Source of the DNA: Multifurca ochricompacta
Taxonomy: Eukaryota; Basidiomycota; Agaricomycetes; Russulales; Russulaceae
Direction of reading: 5' to 3'
Length of the DNA: 64,000 nt
Assembly: GCA_022496185.1 (NCBI GenBank)
Contig: WTXG01000006.1
Coordinates: 372,001 to 436,000, forward strand
The translations under genes and the position numbers were made by a program. Each line of letters opens with the position of its first letter. The first letter of the stretch is position 1. Of the stretch, positions 47,706 to 59,800 are shown piece after piece. The notes under the pieces are model-generated. The model saw only the letters and a program-made list of their open reading frames with translations, was not told the origin of the DNA and did not search any database.

Positions 47706-49638
47706 TCACGTGCCCGAGAGCGGCTTGCCTGATGTGATTTGCGTGAACATCTGGAGCGCTGCTGCGCCGCGAGCCACGCCCCGCCATAGGTACGCGGGAA
47801 CTTGGTGCCCAGCGCCGAAGACGCGCACGTACGAGAACGTGCCCGCGTTCTTGTACAGACCCGCGGGCACGCCGTTAACAGTGAAGTTCGCAAACTGCTG
47901 CTGCGCGAAGACGGACGAGAACTCCGTGTTAAGGGAGGCCACCTGTGGATGTGACGACCCGATTAGCACGAGGAGGTAAAGGAAGGAAGAAAGGAAAATA
48001 AATCCGCGTACCAAGGCCTCAACGCCGTTAAAGTTGAGGATGAAATCCGCATCACCATCGTAGATGATGGTGCGCACACCCGCATTGATGACCGTCTCGA
48101 GGTTCGGACGCGAGGTACGCATCCAGTCACCAGTCGAGGCGAAATTATTGTACACGTCGTTGTTGGTCTCCTGCCATGCAGATTGTGCCCCGATCTTCGA
48201 TGTCACCGCTGAGCTAGTGAGGTAGCTGTCTAGTGAGGGCGGGTACGGATCAGGGTTCGCCGTGGGAACGTAATAAACGTCCCAATTGCCAGCAAGCGGT
48301 GAGAGTATGTTGTCGTTGCAGAAACTCTGAGCCGCTGAACAGTCGGAGTCGCTCCCACCATTATTGCACGCAGTGATCTGCGCCATTGTAAACGACAAGT
48401 AGAAATTCTGGAAACGGGCATACTAACCTGATCTTTACACCCGCCCGACTGCGACCAGGCCGTGTTAGCCCTAGAGATGACCGAGCTGGAGACCAGGGGG
48501 TGGTATGGGTTCGACTTGGCATATGTGATATATCCAGGATACTGCGAAATTGGGTCCTAGTTGGAGTCATTAGCAAGACGTTTTCCAACAGGGCATTTCG
48601 GAGTGTAGTACCGTGAGGCCATTGCCAAGCCCGAGCACCTTCAGATTGATAGGTAGACCGGTAACGCTGCCATCCTGGATTCCAGCGTTCTGCTGCAAGA
48701 TATACCTGTAGTTGTCGCCTCACATTTAGCCACAGAAAAAATACGACTTTTCTATGTGACGCACGCGGCGAAAGCAGGACCGTAATGTCCGCCGTATGAT
48801 TCGGTCCAGATACCGAAATCCCGTGTAGCGTACTTGCTGAATCGTGAATCCGCAAACCATATTTGCAGGAACTTCCATACGTCTTCGGCGGCCTGCTCAG
48901 AGGTGCCGACATTTGTGCTCCCGTACGAGAAGCCTACGCCAACCGGCTGATCGATAAACAAACTGCACCGTCAAACTCAGTGATACCCGGCGACGCTCAG
49001 AAGAAGGGAGACATACACGTTCGCGTTGTTGTTCCAAGACGTCGGGTTCAGATCAACTCCGCTGCTTTGATTATTGATGCGGCAGGGACCAAGCTCCTGA
49101 AACAAGCCAACCATGCTGGAGCTTCCAGGCTAGTTTGATAGGTTGAATATCTTAGGATCGTGCAACAGCCAACGATACTCACACCACCATTGAACCACGT
49201 AACGAGTGGAGCGGTGTCGGGGTTATTGCGTGCGGCGAAGAACCAGAACCTGAATATGGGAAATTTCTCAGGACGGCATGGAAGATTCCTGAGCAGTAAT
49301 ACAAACCAAACGCTCTCATCTGAACTCAAATCACCGTACCCAGATGCTTGGTATACACCCGGCGTAGTTTCTGCCAAGATGGTCAACTCAATTACGGATA
49401 TCCTACATAAAAGGACACGCGCACCACAGACACCAGAATTCTCTACCACACGAAGTTTCCCAGGTGTTGGGGTCGAAGCATCAACGGAGAGAGCCTTTTG
49501 TGGTGCCTTGACAGAAGCAGCCGCCTTTGTCGCATTGAGGGGTCGGACGCCTCCGATGACACCATCAACGACTGGGATTTGACTACTTCTTATCAGCGCG
49601 GGAAGCGCGAGTACCGTGAAAAGTAAAGAATGAAGCAT
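47706..49638 (-). CDS. Secreted serine carboxypeptidase (peptidase S10)
   Basis: A carboxypeptidase Y-type exopeptidase that trims C-terminal residues, secreted or vacuolar. ATG 49638 gives the signal sequence [21 protein letters not shown] propeptide-like stretch precedes [36 protein letters not shown] and [16 protein letters not shown]. The oxyanion and nucleophile region reads [14 protein letters not shown] and [11 protein letters not shown] (catalytic Ser). The Asp lies in [13 protein letters not shown] and the His in [11 protein letters not shown]. Cys-rich segments ([18 protein letters not shown]) follow the family's disulphide layout. It ends [10 protein letters not shown] at TGA 47708-47706. 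All introns checked keep the frame. The protein is probably active. Confidence 0.94.
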
Positions 49639-51169
49639 ATTTGAGCGAGAAGGGAGAACTCGGCATGTTGAGGTGCTTTATACCGAGACCCAATCTGCCA
49701 ATCCAGAACAAAAGAGGACACTCCTAGACGCTTATCCGCTATTGCACATGGACGCGAAAGCTGTTCCACAAGGAGACGACTCTTCTGACCAGAGTTATTT
49801 TTGTTCACCTTTGGAAAAAGTCGGAGGAGCGCCAGAATACATGTGACATCTTGGTTACCTTTCAATTGCTGTGATCGAGGACCACGCGGTGTGAGAGTAC
49901 AGAGCACAGCTGGGGGCGGGCGGGTGCATGCACTGAAACTCGGAACCGAGCGTGAATTCGGTAACCTCATCCTCGTGAACTTTGAACTCATGTTCATGCT
50001 GCTACTCCCTCAACCTCAACCTCAACTTCTTACATCAGCCAGCAAAATCCTCCGCTTCCCGGTGGTCAGTCATTACCGACCCCGACCCATGTGCGACCCG
50101 TTTGTGCTCGCTCTGGCTGGACATCGCGCCAACACGTTGCACAAGTGGTATGAGTCACAGAGAAGATCGCCATGATACCGTTCCCTTGGTGCGCCTTTCG
50201 TCGCTCTGTTGCATTCCGACCAGTTGAGTTATCATCGGACTATCTGGCCATAAACGAGATGGTCACTAACGGAAGAGCCTCCTCGGGTCAAACTGTCTAT
50301 GATGTAGGTCGTCGCTGGCGTACCAAGGTCCTCACTGTGGGTATGAGTGGCAACGCTATCCCAACGATGCTAGCAGAAGAGCATTGGTCCGCAGAGTAGA
50401 CCCATAAACGTCTTGGCCTTGGGTATCTGACCCACCCCTTGGTCTTCTGGGATAGGTGGGAGAGTTCTGACCCACGAGCAACCCCCACTCGGGCTGAGAG
50501 ACCCAATTTAACACAGTAGTTTTTGTCTGAGCTTCTTAGGTATCAGACACCATGCCTTCACGCACCGATCGACACGACCATCTCACCTTTTCTGAATTCT
50601 TCAACGGAAATCCCTTTTTCCCCCGCTTCTCGGGCAGCGCTGGGCGTAGTAAGGAGCAAGGAAAATAGTGACAGTTTCGGGGTCTCAACTTATCAGATAG
50701 CAACTTGGCCACTGCTATCTCACGTTATTCAGTAAACGAGTCGACTTGGGTTACATGCCGCTCTTTTGGTGGGGCACGTTACGTACGCTTTCACTGGGTC
50801 CCTGGCTGATATTTCACTTCGCACCAAACTTCCAAGCAAAGGTTACTTTCGTGTGCAGTCACGAGTTGCCTATGTGAACGTCCCGACGTATCTTCTCAGC
50901 CGCTCATCCTCCCTGTTCGCCATGCTCGCACGTATCGGTCTCGGTCTCCTACAGGTTCCACACCTTAACAATATGTCTCTCTAAATGGCAACCTGGCGCT
51001 ACTAATGTCACATGGACACCACTCCCTCTAGATTGTAATCTGTGTACTGGGCTGGACTTGGGACGTGTGACCTTGTGACCTGTCCTGGACAGATTCTTTG
51101 TACCTTCACATAAGGAAATCGCACACAGAATATTTATTTTATTTACCATAATCTCTGCCTCATTACAAG
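49639..51169. other. Intergenic 1.5-kb region, no gene seen
   Basis: This is the upstream flank of the carboxypeptidase and the 3' flank of FTR1. Several short frames occur (for example 49801-50227), but none shows a known motif or a consistent exon pattern. A TCAACC hexamer repeat is at 50009-50027. Confidence 0.4.
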
Positions 51170-52665
51170 TCATTTTGGAAGTTCAGGAATTTGACCGCTG
51201 AGCCGTCCGGGGGACCCTTTCTCATAGATGACGCTCGTGTCAGTCCCCTGGCGAAGTCGCCTGGCCTTGCCAGTTGTGCTCTCAAGCCCGAATACGACCA
51301 CGCGGCCCTCGCGCCACTTGAGGGTCACAAGTGCCACAATGGCGGCGATCCAGTAGAATACATACGACAACACGGAGCCAACTTACACAAGGATGTAAGT
51401 ACAAGCGGGACAGGTGATAAGCAGAGCCTACGCGTCGCGGTGTTTGTCCAGCCGAAGATGGCGGCGAAGATCAACCAGCCGTTGCCTCTAATTTGTTTTC
51501 TGGGCTGCAACAATCGAGGTGCCAAACGTTGCCTCGAACGTTGAACGAGCCGGGACCATCCCCACCGGTGTCGTCAATCTCACCACCAAGACTGTGTGGG
51601 TGTGTCAACTATTAGCATGGCTGGACAGGTACGAAAGGACATGCAGATGGTTAAAGCGTGTCGCTGGTAGGCCCAGACAGCCTTGCTAAGAGACCTGCGC
51701 CAATGAGCAGGATAAAGTTTGTCATCACGACCAGGAAGACCGAAAGTGCTGGACGCGGACAAACGCTTAGCGCTGCACGGTTTTGGTCAGCACCGATACT
51801 TACTGGCGCGGCTGGCGAATGCGTAAATAATGAAGCCGATGATGAGGCCACACACAATGCCAGTAATGGCGGCAATTGGATGGACGTTGCCGACTGGCCG
51901 AGAGATACACCCCCGACGAAGATAACGGCCTCCATGCCCTCACGCAAAACAGTGATAAAAGGCAGAAGGAAGAGGGCCCATTGCCCGCCCACGCACTACT
52001 GTCGGCGCCTGCCAATCGTTTTTAGACGCGGGTGAGAGAGCAAAGAAGAAATCTTACTTTGCCCCTCGAAAGCATGCTGAAGCTTGACGCGCCATTTGGC
52101 CTTTGCGCGGTCCAACTTGAGCATCGTGATACCCATGACAAAGATCAAAAGAGAGGCGATAAGTTCGAATGTACCTATGCCGATCCATCATAGGGTAAGG
52201 GAGATGAGTACGCGTAAAGCTTACCCTCCCAGAGGTCTTCAGATTTTTTCCAGAGGTCGGATGCTTTGGTGAACCAGACAGCAATAAATGCCGCACCAAT
52301 AGCAACGGCGATGAACAAGCCGAGCGCAGAGCCAGCAAATATCTGAAAGAAAGACAAGGAGTGAGCAAGAAGCGATGTGCCCACAGGTTGCGTGGGACAT
52401 TCCTGGAAGCGCATTCTCCGGATGAGCCTTTTCTTGCTAGTGGGTCACCCTCGTTTTCAGAAAGCTCTCGGGATGAGGTTCCAACGGTTTCAGTTTTGGA
52501 GGTATCATTTTGGGAAGGGGGTGCAGCCTGCCCATCGAGATGGCCCGAGTCCACATGGGCAATTTGCTCGACTAAACCGAGGAGAACGGAAACGATGATG
52601 GCAGCTTCGAGAGTCTCACGAAAGACTATGAAAAAGATGGGGACGGAAAAGACACTACGGGCCAT
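51170..52665 (-). CDS. FTR1: High-affinity iron permease Ftr1 (frame disrupted)
   Basis: Ftr1 is the plasma-membrane permease that takes Fe(III) directly from the Fet3 ferroxidase. ATG 52665 starts MARSVFSVPIFFIVFRETLEAAIIVSVLLGL with the first REGLE-type motif (RETLE). Then come an acidic/Ser loop, IFAGSALGLFIAVAIGAAFIAVWF, TFELIASLLIFVMGITMLKLDRAKAKW, WALFLLPFITVLREGMEAVIFVGGVSLGQSATSI with the second motif REGME, LSVFLVVMTNFILLIGAGL, a conserved GGEIDDTGGDGPGSFNVRGN loop, GWLIFAAIFGWTNTAT and SVLSYVFYWIAAIVALVTLKW. TAG is at 51172-51170. Six single-base gaps break the frame (about 51485, 51653, 51687, 51878, 51980, 52443), and one donor reads CAG/GAATGT. All domains are otherwise present in order. 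Sequence error is more likely than decay, but both are open. Confidence 0.9.
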
Positions 52666-52892
52666 AACGAAAGGAGGAACGCCTTGAGGAGGAAGCGCCT
52701 TGGAGAGGAGAGGTCATTATATTATAAAAAAAAAGGAGAGGAGGTCTGTCTGTTCTGTTCTGTCTGACCCTGACGGCTCGGCTAAAGAGGCGGACATCTA
52801 ATCTTATCCGATATCAAGGGCACCTCTTATGTAATATGGATAAGATTAATATGGTTACCGCCAAGCCTTTTTAGGATACATACAATACAATT

Positions 52893-52901
52893 ATCTGATA
52901 A
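52893..52901 (+). promoter_or_regulatory. Iron-GATA factor site ATCTGATAA
   Basis: This is an exact match to the ATCWGATAA consensus described for fungal iron-responsive GATA repressors. It lies 228 bp from the FTR1 ATG and 247 bp from the FET3 ATG. Binding is inferred. Confidence 0.65.
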
Positions 52902-52938
52902 TTGCTTCTGATGCCGATGACGTTTATTGTTTTATTTT

Positions 52939-52947
52939 ATCAGATAA
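52939..52947 (+). promoter_or_regulatory. Iron-GATA factor site ATCAGATAA
   Basis: A second exact ATCWGATAA match, 37 bp after the first, in the same orientation. Two closely spaced copies in a shared iron-uptake promoter make chance unlikely. Confidence 0.65.
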
Positions 52948-53147
52948 CGTTTCAGGGTCAATGACCTCCCCTCTTCTTCCCCCTTGAACCCCTTGACACT
53001 CTGAGCCCGCATTCTCAATGCCTTGCTCTCCTTTCTGGTTTCTTTCAAAAAGACGGGTTTGAAGCTGAAACTCCTATCCAATCCCGTCCCTTCTTCTCCC
53101 TTTCCCTCCCTATCTTATCGACATAGCGTAGGCATAGGCATTTCGCT

Positions 53148-55520
53148 ATGTGGTTAGCTCCCTTCGTTTCCTCCTCACTGCTGCTTCTCCAACCTTCGCT
53201 GGTGTTAAGGAAATCTGGTGGAACCTAACCTACGTTGAGAACGCTAATCCAGACGGCTCTTTGAACGTCGTGTAATTGGCGTAAACGGCTCTTGGCCGTC
53301 AGTGTTCATCACTTCTCGGGAAAAAAACTCACTAATTTGAAATGTAAAGGCCTCCGCCCATTGAGGTCACTACCAATGACACACTCATCGTACATGCCCT
53401 CAATACGCTCTCAGAGCCATCAACGCTTCATCATCATGGCATGTTCTTCAACTATTCCACTTGGTTCGACGGTGCTCAAGGCGTATCACAATGGTAAGTA
53501 TGATGATATAACACGCGACTAACGCGTTTAGACACTGAGCGCTTCCGTAGCGGGATTCCTCCCGGCCAGTCATTTGACTATGTTATCCCTATAAACACCT
53601 CGGGTCAATGGGGGACCTATTGGGTTCATGCACATGCATCCGTATGCAGGGTCATTATTTATTAAACCCGGCCGTCCATTCAAATATACATCACATCAAT
53701 AGGGTCAGTATGTCGATGGCCTTCGCGCACCCCTCGTTATACATCCGTCAAAGGAAGTCTACTCCTACGACGCCGAGTATACCATCATCCTAGGCGACTG
53801 GTACCACAAGGAGCACTCTGTCCTCCTCAAGCGTTTCATCAGCATCGCGAATCCTGGTGGTGCAGAACCCGTTCCTAGTCAGTCCCATTGACTCAATTGA
53901 ATTTGCGCGCCTATATTCACCCTCTTTACGCCGGCAGACTCAGCACTAATATACTTTGCTCAGAATGGTTCCTACCTGGGCCCAAATTCAGGCACGAGCC
54001 CCGCTTCCGTCACTTCCCACGTCGGTTTTAACGAGAACGCGACACTACCATTTGAGCCTGGTAAGACGTATCGACTCCGCATTGTGAACACTAGCGCTTT
54101 CGCGGCGTTCTTCTTTTGGATCGACGGCCACGAGATGCGCATCATCGAGGTTGATGGCGTCAGTCCCCCTTTTTCTATCCCTGACTTGTGTTTAATTGAC
54201 GTAGGCGACATACGATAGACGGACGTTGAGGAATCACCTATTGACCTTCTGGGCATCACCGTCGCGCAGCGTTATTCCGTGCTGGTCACTGCACGGAATG
54301 ATACTAGCTCGAACTGGGCGATCCATGCCAACATGGATACGGCCATGTTTGATAAAGTACCCCCGGCGCTCCAACCCAGTACGTTTAAAATCAAAAGCCA
54401 AAAATACTGGGTCATAAAATCTACATCATTCTAGACATAACCTCTTCCATCACGTACAAGTCGTCTGCCCCACTCACCAATCTCGGCTTCGTGGATGCGT
54501 ACCACGACGTCAACGATACGGCTCTCGTTCCCGTTGTTGTTGAACCGATGCTTCCCGTGGACCAAACCATCGAGCTAGAGGCCATTTTTGATACAATGGA
54601 CGACGGCACGAACCGCGCTTTGTTCAATCAGGTCACATATAATTCGCCGCTCGTGCCCACCGTCCTGAGTACTCTTACCCTTGGGGTCAACGCCACGACG
54701 GCGACGGCATATGGAACAACGAGCATCGTCCTTGACCATCTGAGTGCAGTCGAAATCATCCTTAAAAATGGCGATCGGGGAAAACACCCATTGTATGTCT
54801 CACTCTTACCCGTCTACAAGAGCAGCGCACGGATGAACGTTTGACCCACAGCCATCTTCATGGCCACAAGGTGCAAATCGTCAATCGGGCGGAGGATTAT
54901 ACTTCGAGCGACCCAACGCTTAACCCGCCGATCGTGGAAGGTCAGGCAAACCCCATGCGTCGTGACACCGTCCAGGTGCCCGCAGGAACCTCCGTGACTT
55001 TACGCGTAGTTGCTGACAATCCGGGAGCATGGTTATTCCACTGTATGTATCACCCGCCCTCACCTTCTCTCTCTGTCTCAAGTATGGGATTGACACATAG
55101 CCACACACAGGCCATATCGAATGGCATCTGGAGGCCGGCCTCGCGGTCACCTTCGTCGAAGCGCCACTCCAGATACAAGAACGCGCACAGAGTGTGCAAG
55201 CGCCTCCTGCCGTACTCGCTCAGCAATGTCGTATGTTGAATCTGCCTACCTCAGGCAACGCGGCGGGTCACGCTTCGGCGACGGATCTGTCCGGTCTGCC
55301 GACGGGACCATTCCAGCAGAAGAACGGGTGGCACACGAAGGGTATACTTGCGATGACCGGATGCGTGCTCACAGCCGTGCTTGGCATGCTCACCGTCGCT
55401 TGGTACACGATGGGCGGGGCGTTGAGCGAGGAGGAGCTCGAGCACGAAGTGCGGGCGGCACATGCTGCGAAGCTTAAACGCGGACGACTGTTTGGACTCG
55501 TAAAGCGCAAGCAGCGATGA
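53148..55520 (+). CDS. FET3: Multicopper ferroxidase Fet3
   Basis: Fet3 oxidises Fe(II) on the cell surface and passes it to Ftr1. ATG 53148 begins a signal peptide ([14 protein letters not shown]). The three cupredoxin domains show copper ligands [31 protein letters not shown] and [15 protein letters not shown]. The D/E side chains used for iron binding cannot be placed with certainty by eye. Other blocks are [54 protein letters not shown] and [16 protein letters not shown]-terminal membrane anchor ([21 protein letters not shown]) and a basic tail end at TGA 55518-55520. Two single-base gaps affect the first exon, at about 53189 and 53256; all later exons I traced are intact. It is divergent from FTR1, the usual fungal arrangement. 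Confidence 0.95.
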
Positions 55521-56567
55521 ATATGAAACACGCTGAACATGCACGGTGCAATTGGGCTGGTCGTATCCTCATGGTAGCCCATGCATGAAAATTGAGCTGT
55601 AAATGTAGCACGCGACGTTAATTACTCCTGCTTGTTGTGTTCCAACAATGATGCAAAAGCCTACATTGCTAGGGCAAGGTTAAGGTTAAGTAACACCAAA
55701 TTCGGACTTGACATGACTAAGGATTTCCCTCAGAAGAACCTTTACCGTCGCTCCTGTCATGCATCACGTGCATTATTGTGTATATTGATTGATAAGCCGA
55801 CAAATCGATTGGTGTGTGTGTGCCACGTACGAGCAAGCCAGTTCACCCGCGGCCATGAACATTTGATGTCGCTTAGGCACACCCCACTCTTTTCGCCGAT
55901 GAGATTTCCCAGCTCTCTGTGCGTGTGCGTGTGCGTGTAAGGGATTATTATTTGCATTGCATGCACATTACACGGACAAGTGAATTGGCCTCTGCCCAGG
56001 CCCAGAAATTGCCAAGGATGATCGCAACCTCGGATATTCCTCGGCGCCGCGCCGAGATTTTGGGGGTATTTTTAACTTGGCACTCTTTTCTTTTTTTTTT
56101 TGAGGTAAGTGCCTCGGTCGGAGATATGTTGCCATTACATGTCGTCCTCACTTTACGATGCCATTCACACCCGCGCGCCCACGCCTAGATTCCAGAACAC
56201 CGTCAACTGACGGATATTCGATATCCGATAACACGCTAAGCCTAAGCTAAGCCGAGATTAGCATCGTTCCATCGTTCATTTCGTATCTACGGGCGGGTCA
56301 CGTCATTACGTCGACCGTGCCATTCCGGAATTTCCCGAAATAGAGTGACAAGTCACGTGTAAAATGAGGAGATTGCCCGATTTAGAAAAGGGGACTAGTT
56401 TTTCGAAGGTTGTGAGCTGGTGAGTTGCGTTTGTTGTGGTAGTGATATGATGATAGATGATAATAAATAATGATTTCTCATTCCTCTCTTTCTCCTCCTC
56501 GAGACTCGACGCATACAACAACGTTTAACTAGATCTCATTTATATCCTTTACGCAATATTTCATTTC
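55521..56567. other. Intergenic region, no gene seen
   Basis: This stretch lies between FET3 and the esterase. A GTGCGT run is at 55918-55938, a T10 run at 56092-56101, and a CACGTG E-box at 56354-56359. No coding sequence is supported. Confidence 0.4.
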
Positions 56568-56665
56568 TTCCCTTCCTCCTTCAACTCAACTCAACTCAAC
56601 TCCCTCAATTCCCTCAACTCCCCCTTTTCTCCTCCTCCTCCCCCACTTCTCTCCTCCCAAACCCC
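56568..56665 (+). promoter_or_regulatory. Pyrimidine-rich leader of the esterase gene
   Basis: A nearly pure C/T tract with four TCAAC repeats ends just before ATG 56674. Such tracts usually mark transcription start regions of strongly expressed fungal genes. Confidence 0.55.
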
Positions 56666-56673
56666 TTTGTACA

Positions 56674-58819
56674 ATGGGAGTACACGTTCCTCCCGCGTAT
56701 CAACCTGTCGTCCGTCATTCAACTCTCAAGACAACCTTCACCGGTATTCAGCATACCTTGTCTACAGCCGAGACCCCCATACATCAGTACAGAGGCGTCA
56801 AGTATGCTACCATCCCTGCCCGCTTTCGCCAATCCAAACTTTTCACCTCCTATCGTTCTTCCACTGATGCGACTCGTTACGGGTACGTCTTTACTTACAC
56901 GTCCTTTGACGTGTCACACTTAAGCGCCATACCCTCCCTAGGCCCATCTGCCCACAGCCAAAGGGCAAAACGATCGAGGAGCAACTGTTTGCCTTCTCTG
57001 GCGCCGAGTCTTCAGCCCAGAACTTCAAACAAATAGAGTCGGAGTGTCTCAACCTGAATATCACTTGCCCTGGTGGCTTGACGCGCGAATCCCGCCTTCC
57101 TGTCATGGTTTGGGTACATGGGTTCGTCCATTATCAAATTCATCATCTCTTACCTAGTTCACTATCTCACTTTTGTCACCGCAGCAATAACGATCGCGGC
57201 TCCGGATCACATTGGTTGTATGATGGAGGTTGCCTTGTGCAAAGCAGCATCAGATTAGGCAAGCCTGTCATCCTCGTGACGATAAAGTAAGGCGCCACAC
57301 CCGCCTTCCTTAGATACCCTTTTTTTTTCACATTTAATATTCCTTCTCCTTTAGTTACCGTCTTGGCCTTTTGGGTTGCGCCGCCGGCCCGAAACTCTTC
57401 GAAGACAACAAGCTTGCCGGAGAAGAAGGCGTTGGTAACTACGGCCTTCGTGATCAGAGACGTGCGTTGGAGTGGGTACACCACTTCATCGCTGATTTTG
57501 GCGGCGATGGATCCAATATTACCCTCTTTGGCGCCTCCACCGGTGCTTCCGACATTATCAGCCATCTCAACTCGAGTTCGAATGCTTCATATCCTCTCTT
57601 TTCCCGTGCTATCGTACAGAGTCCGGTCATCGATCATAACTTACCCTCTGTCTCGCTCGCCGGTGTTCATCTGTCCAAAGTCATGTCTGCACTCCGCACT
57701 TCGACTATCCAGGACCTGCGCAAAGTCCCTGTTGACAAGTTGGTCAACTTTACTTCCGGCCCACGGGCCGTTGACGACGGCTATTTCTTCAAAAAGAATG
57801 GACCCGCGGAATCGCGCTCCACCAAAGATGTTCCACAAAATCATCTTCACGTTCCCAAGAAGCTCACTGCGCAATGTATAATTGAACAACATATTGCCGA
57901 CACGCACGGTACGCATCCTTCACGGATCGGCGCAAAAGTCCTCCAAATCTTACATCACGACACCTTGGCTCTTGTCCCGTCCTCGCCTGGCCCTGCAGCC
58001 ACTCAACAGCCGGTGATCATCGGCGATTGTGGCTATGAATCATTTGGATGTGCCTCTGCCGTGAGTGCCTGGACTCCTGCCGCTGTAGTACGTCGTGTTG
58101 GCGCCATATGTCAGAGTGTGAAAAAGTCAAATGTGTTACTACGCACGTATGACATATCCGCACATACTCCGGACGATGAGTTCCCCGAACGCCTGCTTGA
58201 ACTCATTAACGACGCTCGCTTTGCGTGGCCGACACATCTTACCGCTGAGATGTTTCGCAGCTCCAGGTCCTTTAAGGATTCTAGCAGCGTTTGGCGCTAC
58301 GTATTTGACCAGGAAGCACCCGGCAGTGGCGTACCCCACCAAGCGACGGACCTGCTTTATCTCTTCGACACTGCACGCCCTGCCTTCGACGCACAATCTC
58401 TCATCGCATCGCCGGACCCAGACACGTTCTTCCCAGATCGTTTTGACGTCGACGACGATGACGATGACGTGCCGTTCGATAACTCAGCTTTCGACGACGA
58501 CGCGAGCTCGGACGGCGAGCCCACGCCATCCGTGGAACAGTACCAGTACACCGCAGTGCGCGATGCACTACAGGCGCGCTGGTTCGCGTTTGCTTATGGT
58601 CAGGCACCCTGGTCGCGCGATAAGGTGTTTGTATTCGGGCCCGAAGGCGAAGCGGGCGAACGCGGATCGAACATCTTCGAGAGCCGCAGACGTACCACTG
58701 CGTGGCGTGTCGCGCTGGAACCACTCGGTCGTGCACTTGCGCAAAAAGTCGGGCTTGAGCTGAGCAATGGTCCATCTGGCGGGGCGCAATTCATGCAGCC
58801 ACAGCAAATGTTGCCATAG
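56674..58819 (+). CDS. Type-B carboxylesterase-like alpha/beta hydrolase
   Basis: ATG 56674 gives MGVHVPPAYQPVVRHS with no signal peptide, so it should be intracellular. YRGVKYATIPARF is the usual substrate-gate region. ESECLNLNITCPGG and LPVMVWVHG lead, across an intron, to NNDRGSGSHWLYDGG. Then come VILVTINYRLGLLG, GNYGLRDQRRALEWVHHFIADFGGDGSNITLFGASTGA (nucleophile elbow GASTG near 57540), ARFAWPTHLTAEMFR, and VPHQATDLLYLF with the likely catalytic His. The acid residue may be Glu in GYESFG. The elbow is GASTG instead of GESAG, and the oxyanion stretch HGNND differs from HGGG. An Asp-rich loop (DVDDDDDDVPFDNSAFDDDAS) sits before the last helices. The frame is intact. Substrate unknown. Confidence 0.87.
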
Positions 58820-59800
58820 GTCCGCTGACCGGAGGCCGTTTTCGTTCTTCTCGGTGCTGCATGTGCGGTTATGATGTTGTGAGTGGACGCGCGGCAATTG
58901 AGCCGTTGTGTTACCTTAGTTTTGCCAAACTCCCATGATGATCCCTCGAGATATTCTTTCAAATTCACACTTTTTCTTCTCTTGCTCCCCCACTATTATC
59001 CTCCACTTTTTTCCCTTGATCTTTTAGAACGCGACGAAAAGGGACCACGGGGTGTGTTATGCCTCAAGATCCTAAAACATCCCCTCCCCTCTCCCTCTTT
59101 TTTTTCCCCCGTCATTGCTGGAATTGGTTTTTTTTTGGTTATTTTATTTCTCTCTCTTTCCGTTGGTATCCCAGTCTCATTCACTCCATCTCCATTGCTC
59201 CCCATCCCTACCCATCTGCCGCAACTTCACATGCATCTCTCAAAGCAAGCCACCGCTATTATTTTGTTTTTTTTTTTGCTTTTGGATTTTTTCTTTTTTT
59301 TTTTTCTTTTTAACTCACACCCTTTTCTCTCCCTCCCATCACACGTTGCACATCTGCTGTCTGTTTGTCGTCATGAGTTTATCTATGATAGTTTTGTTAC
59401 TGTTGTCATTGTAATATTATCGCTTTGCGATCCATTGAGAGATATTAATCCGATCCAGGTGGTGGAAGAGTAATAAAAAATAAAAACAAAACAAAACAAA
59501 ATGATTTAAAAACCCAAACCCGGCGGTGTTGCTTGAACTTGGACTGGACCCAAAACGTAAAAAACTGATCGAATAATCAATGCATGTGTAGGTTGTATAT
59601 GTGCATGATATATGTAATTACAAATGGTTGTTTCGGACGATGTTGAAGTCCGTTTTTATGTGTCACTCATACGAGCCAACTAATCAACTCATGCGGCTCC
59701 CTCCTTCCCGCACCCACCCACTCACTGCCGCCGGCTCTACCTACCCTTCGACGTTGAATCTTCGCGTCTCCCTCCGTCTCCATCTCCCCTCACCGCTCCC
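58820..59800. other. T-rich convergent intergenic region
   Basis: A 980-bp gap separates two convergent genes. Long T/CT-rich runs occur from 58965 to 59320, with a poly-T at 59262-59311. The open frames there encode only Phe/Ser/Leu low complexity and are not genes. Confidence 0.5.

Larger units (their letters stand above)
52666..53147. promoter_or_regulatory. Shared FET3-FTR1 promoter with iron-GATA sites
   Basis: 482 bp lie between the two divergent ATG codons. Two exact matches to ATCWGATAA, the site of Fep1/SreA/Urbs1-type iron-responsive GATA repressors, are at 52893-52901 (ATCTGATAA) and 52939-52947 (ATCAGATAA). Additional GATAAG-type sites occur near 52802 (reverse) and 52838-52845. 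A CT-rich stretch near 53080-53115 precedes FET3. Repression under iron-replete conditions is inferred from the motif. Confidence 0.75.

Noticed and set aside
58883..59473. Phe/Ser/Leu-rich open frame of 196 codons
   Set aside because: It is produced by T- and CT-rich DNA downstream of the esterase, with no ATG context or homology.
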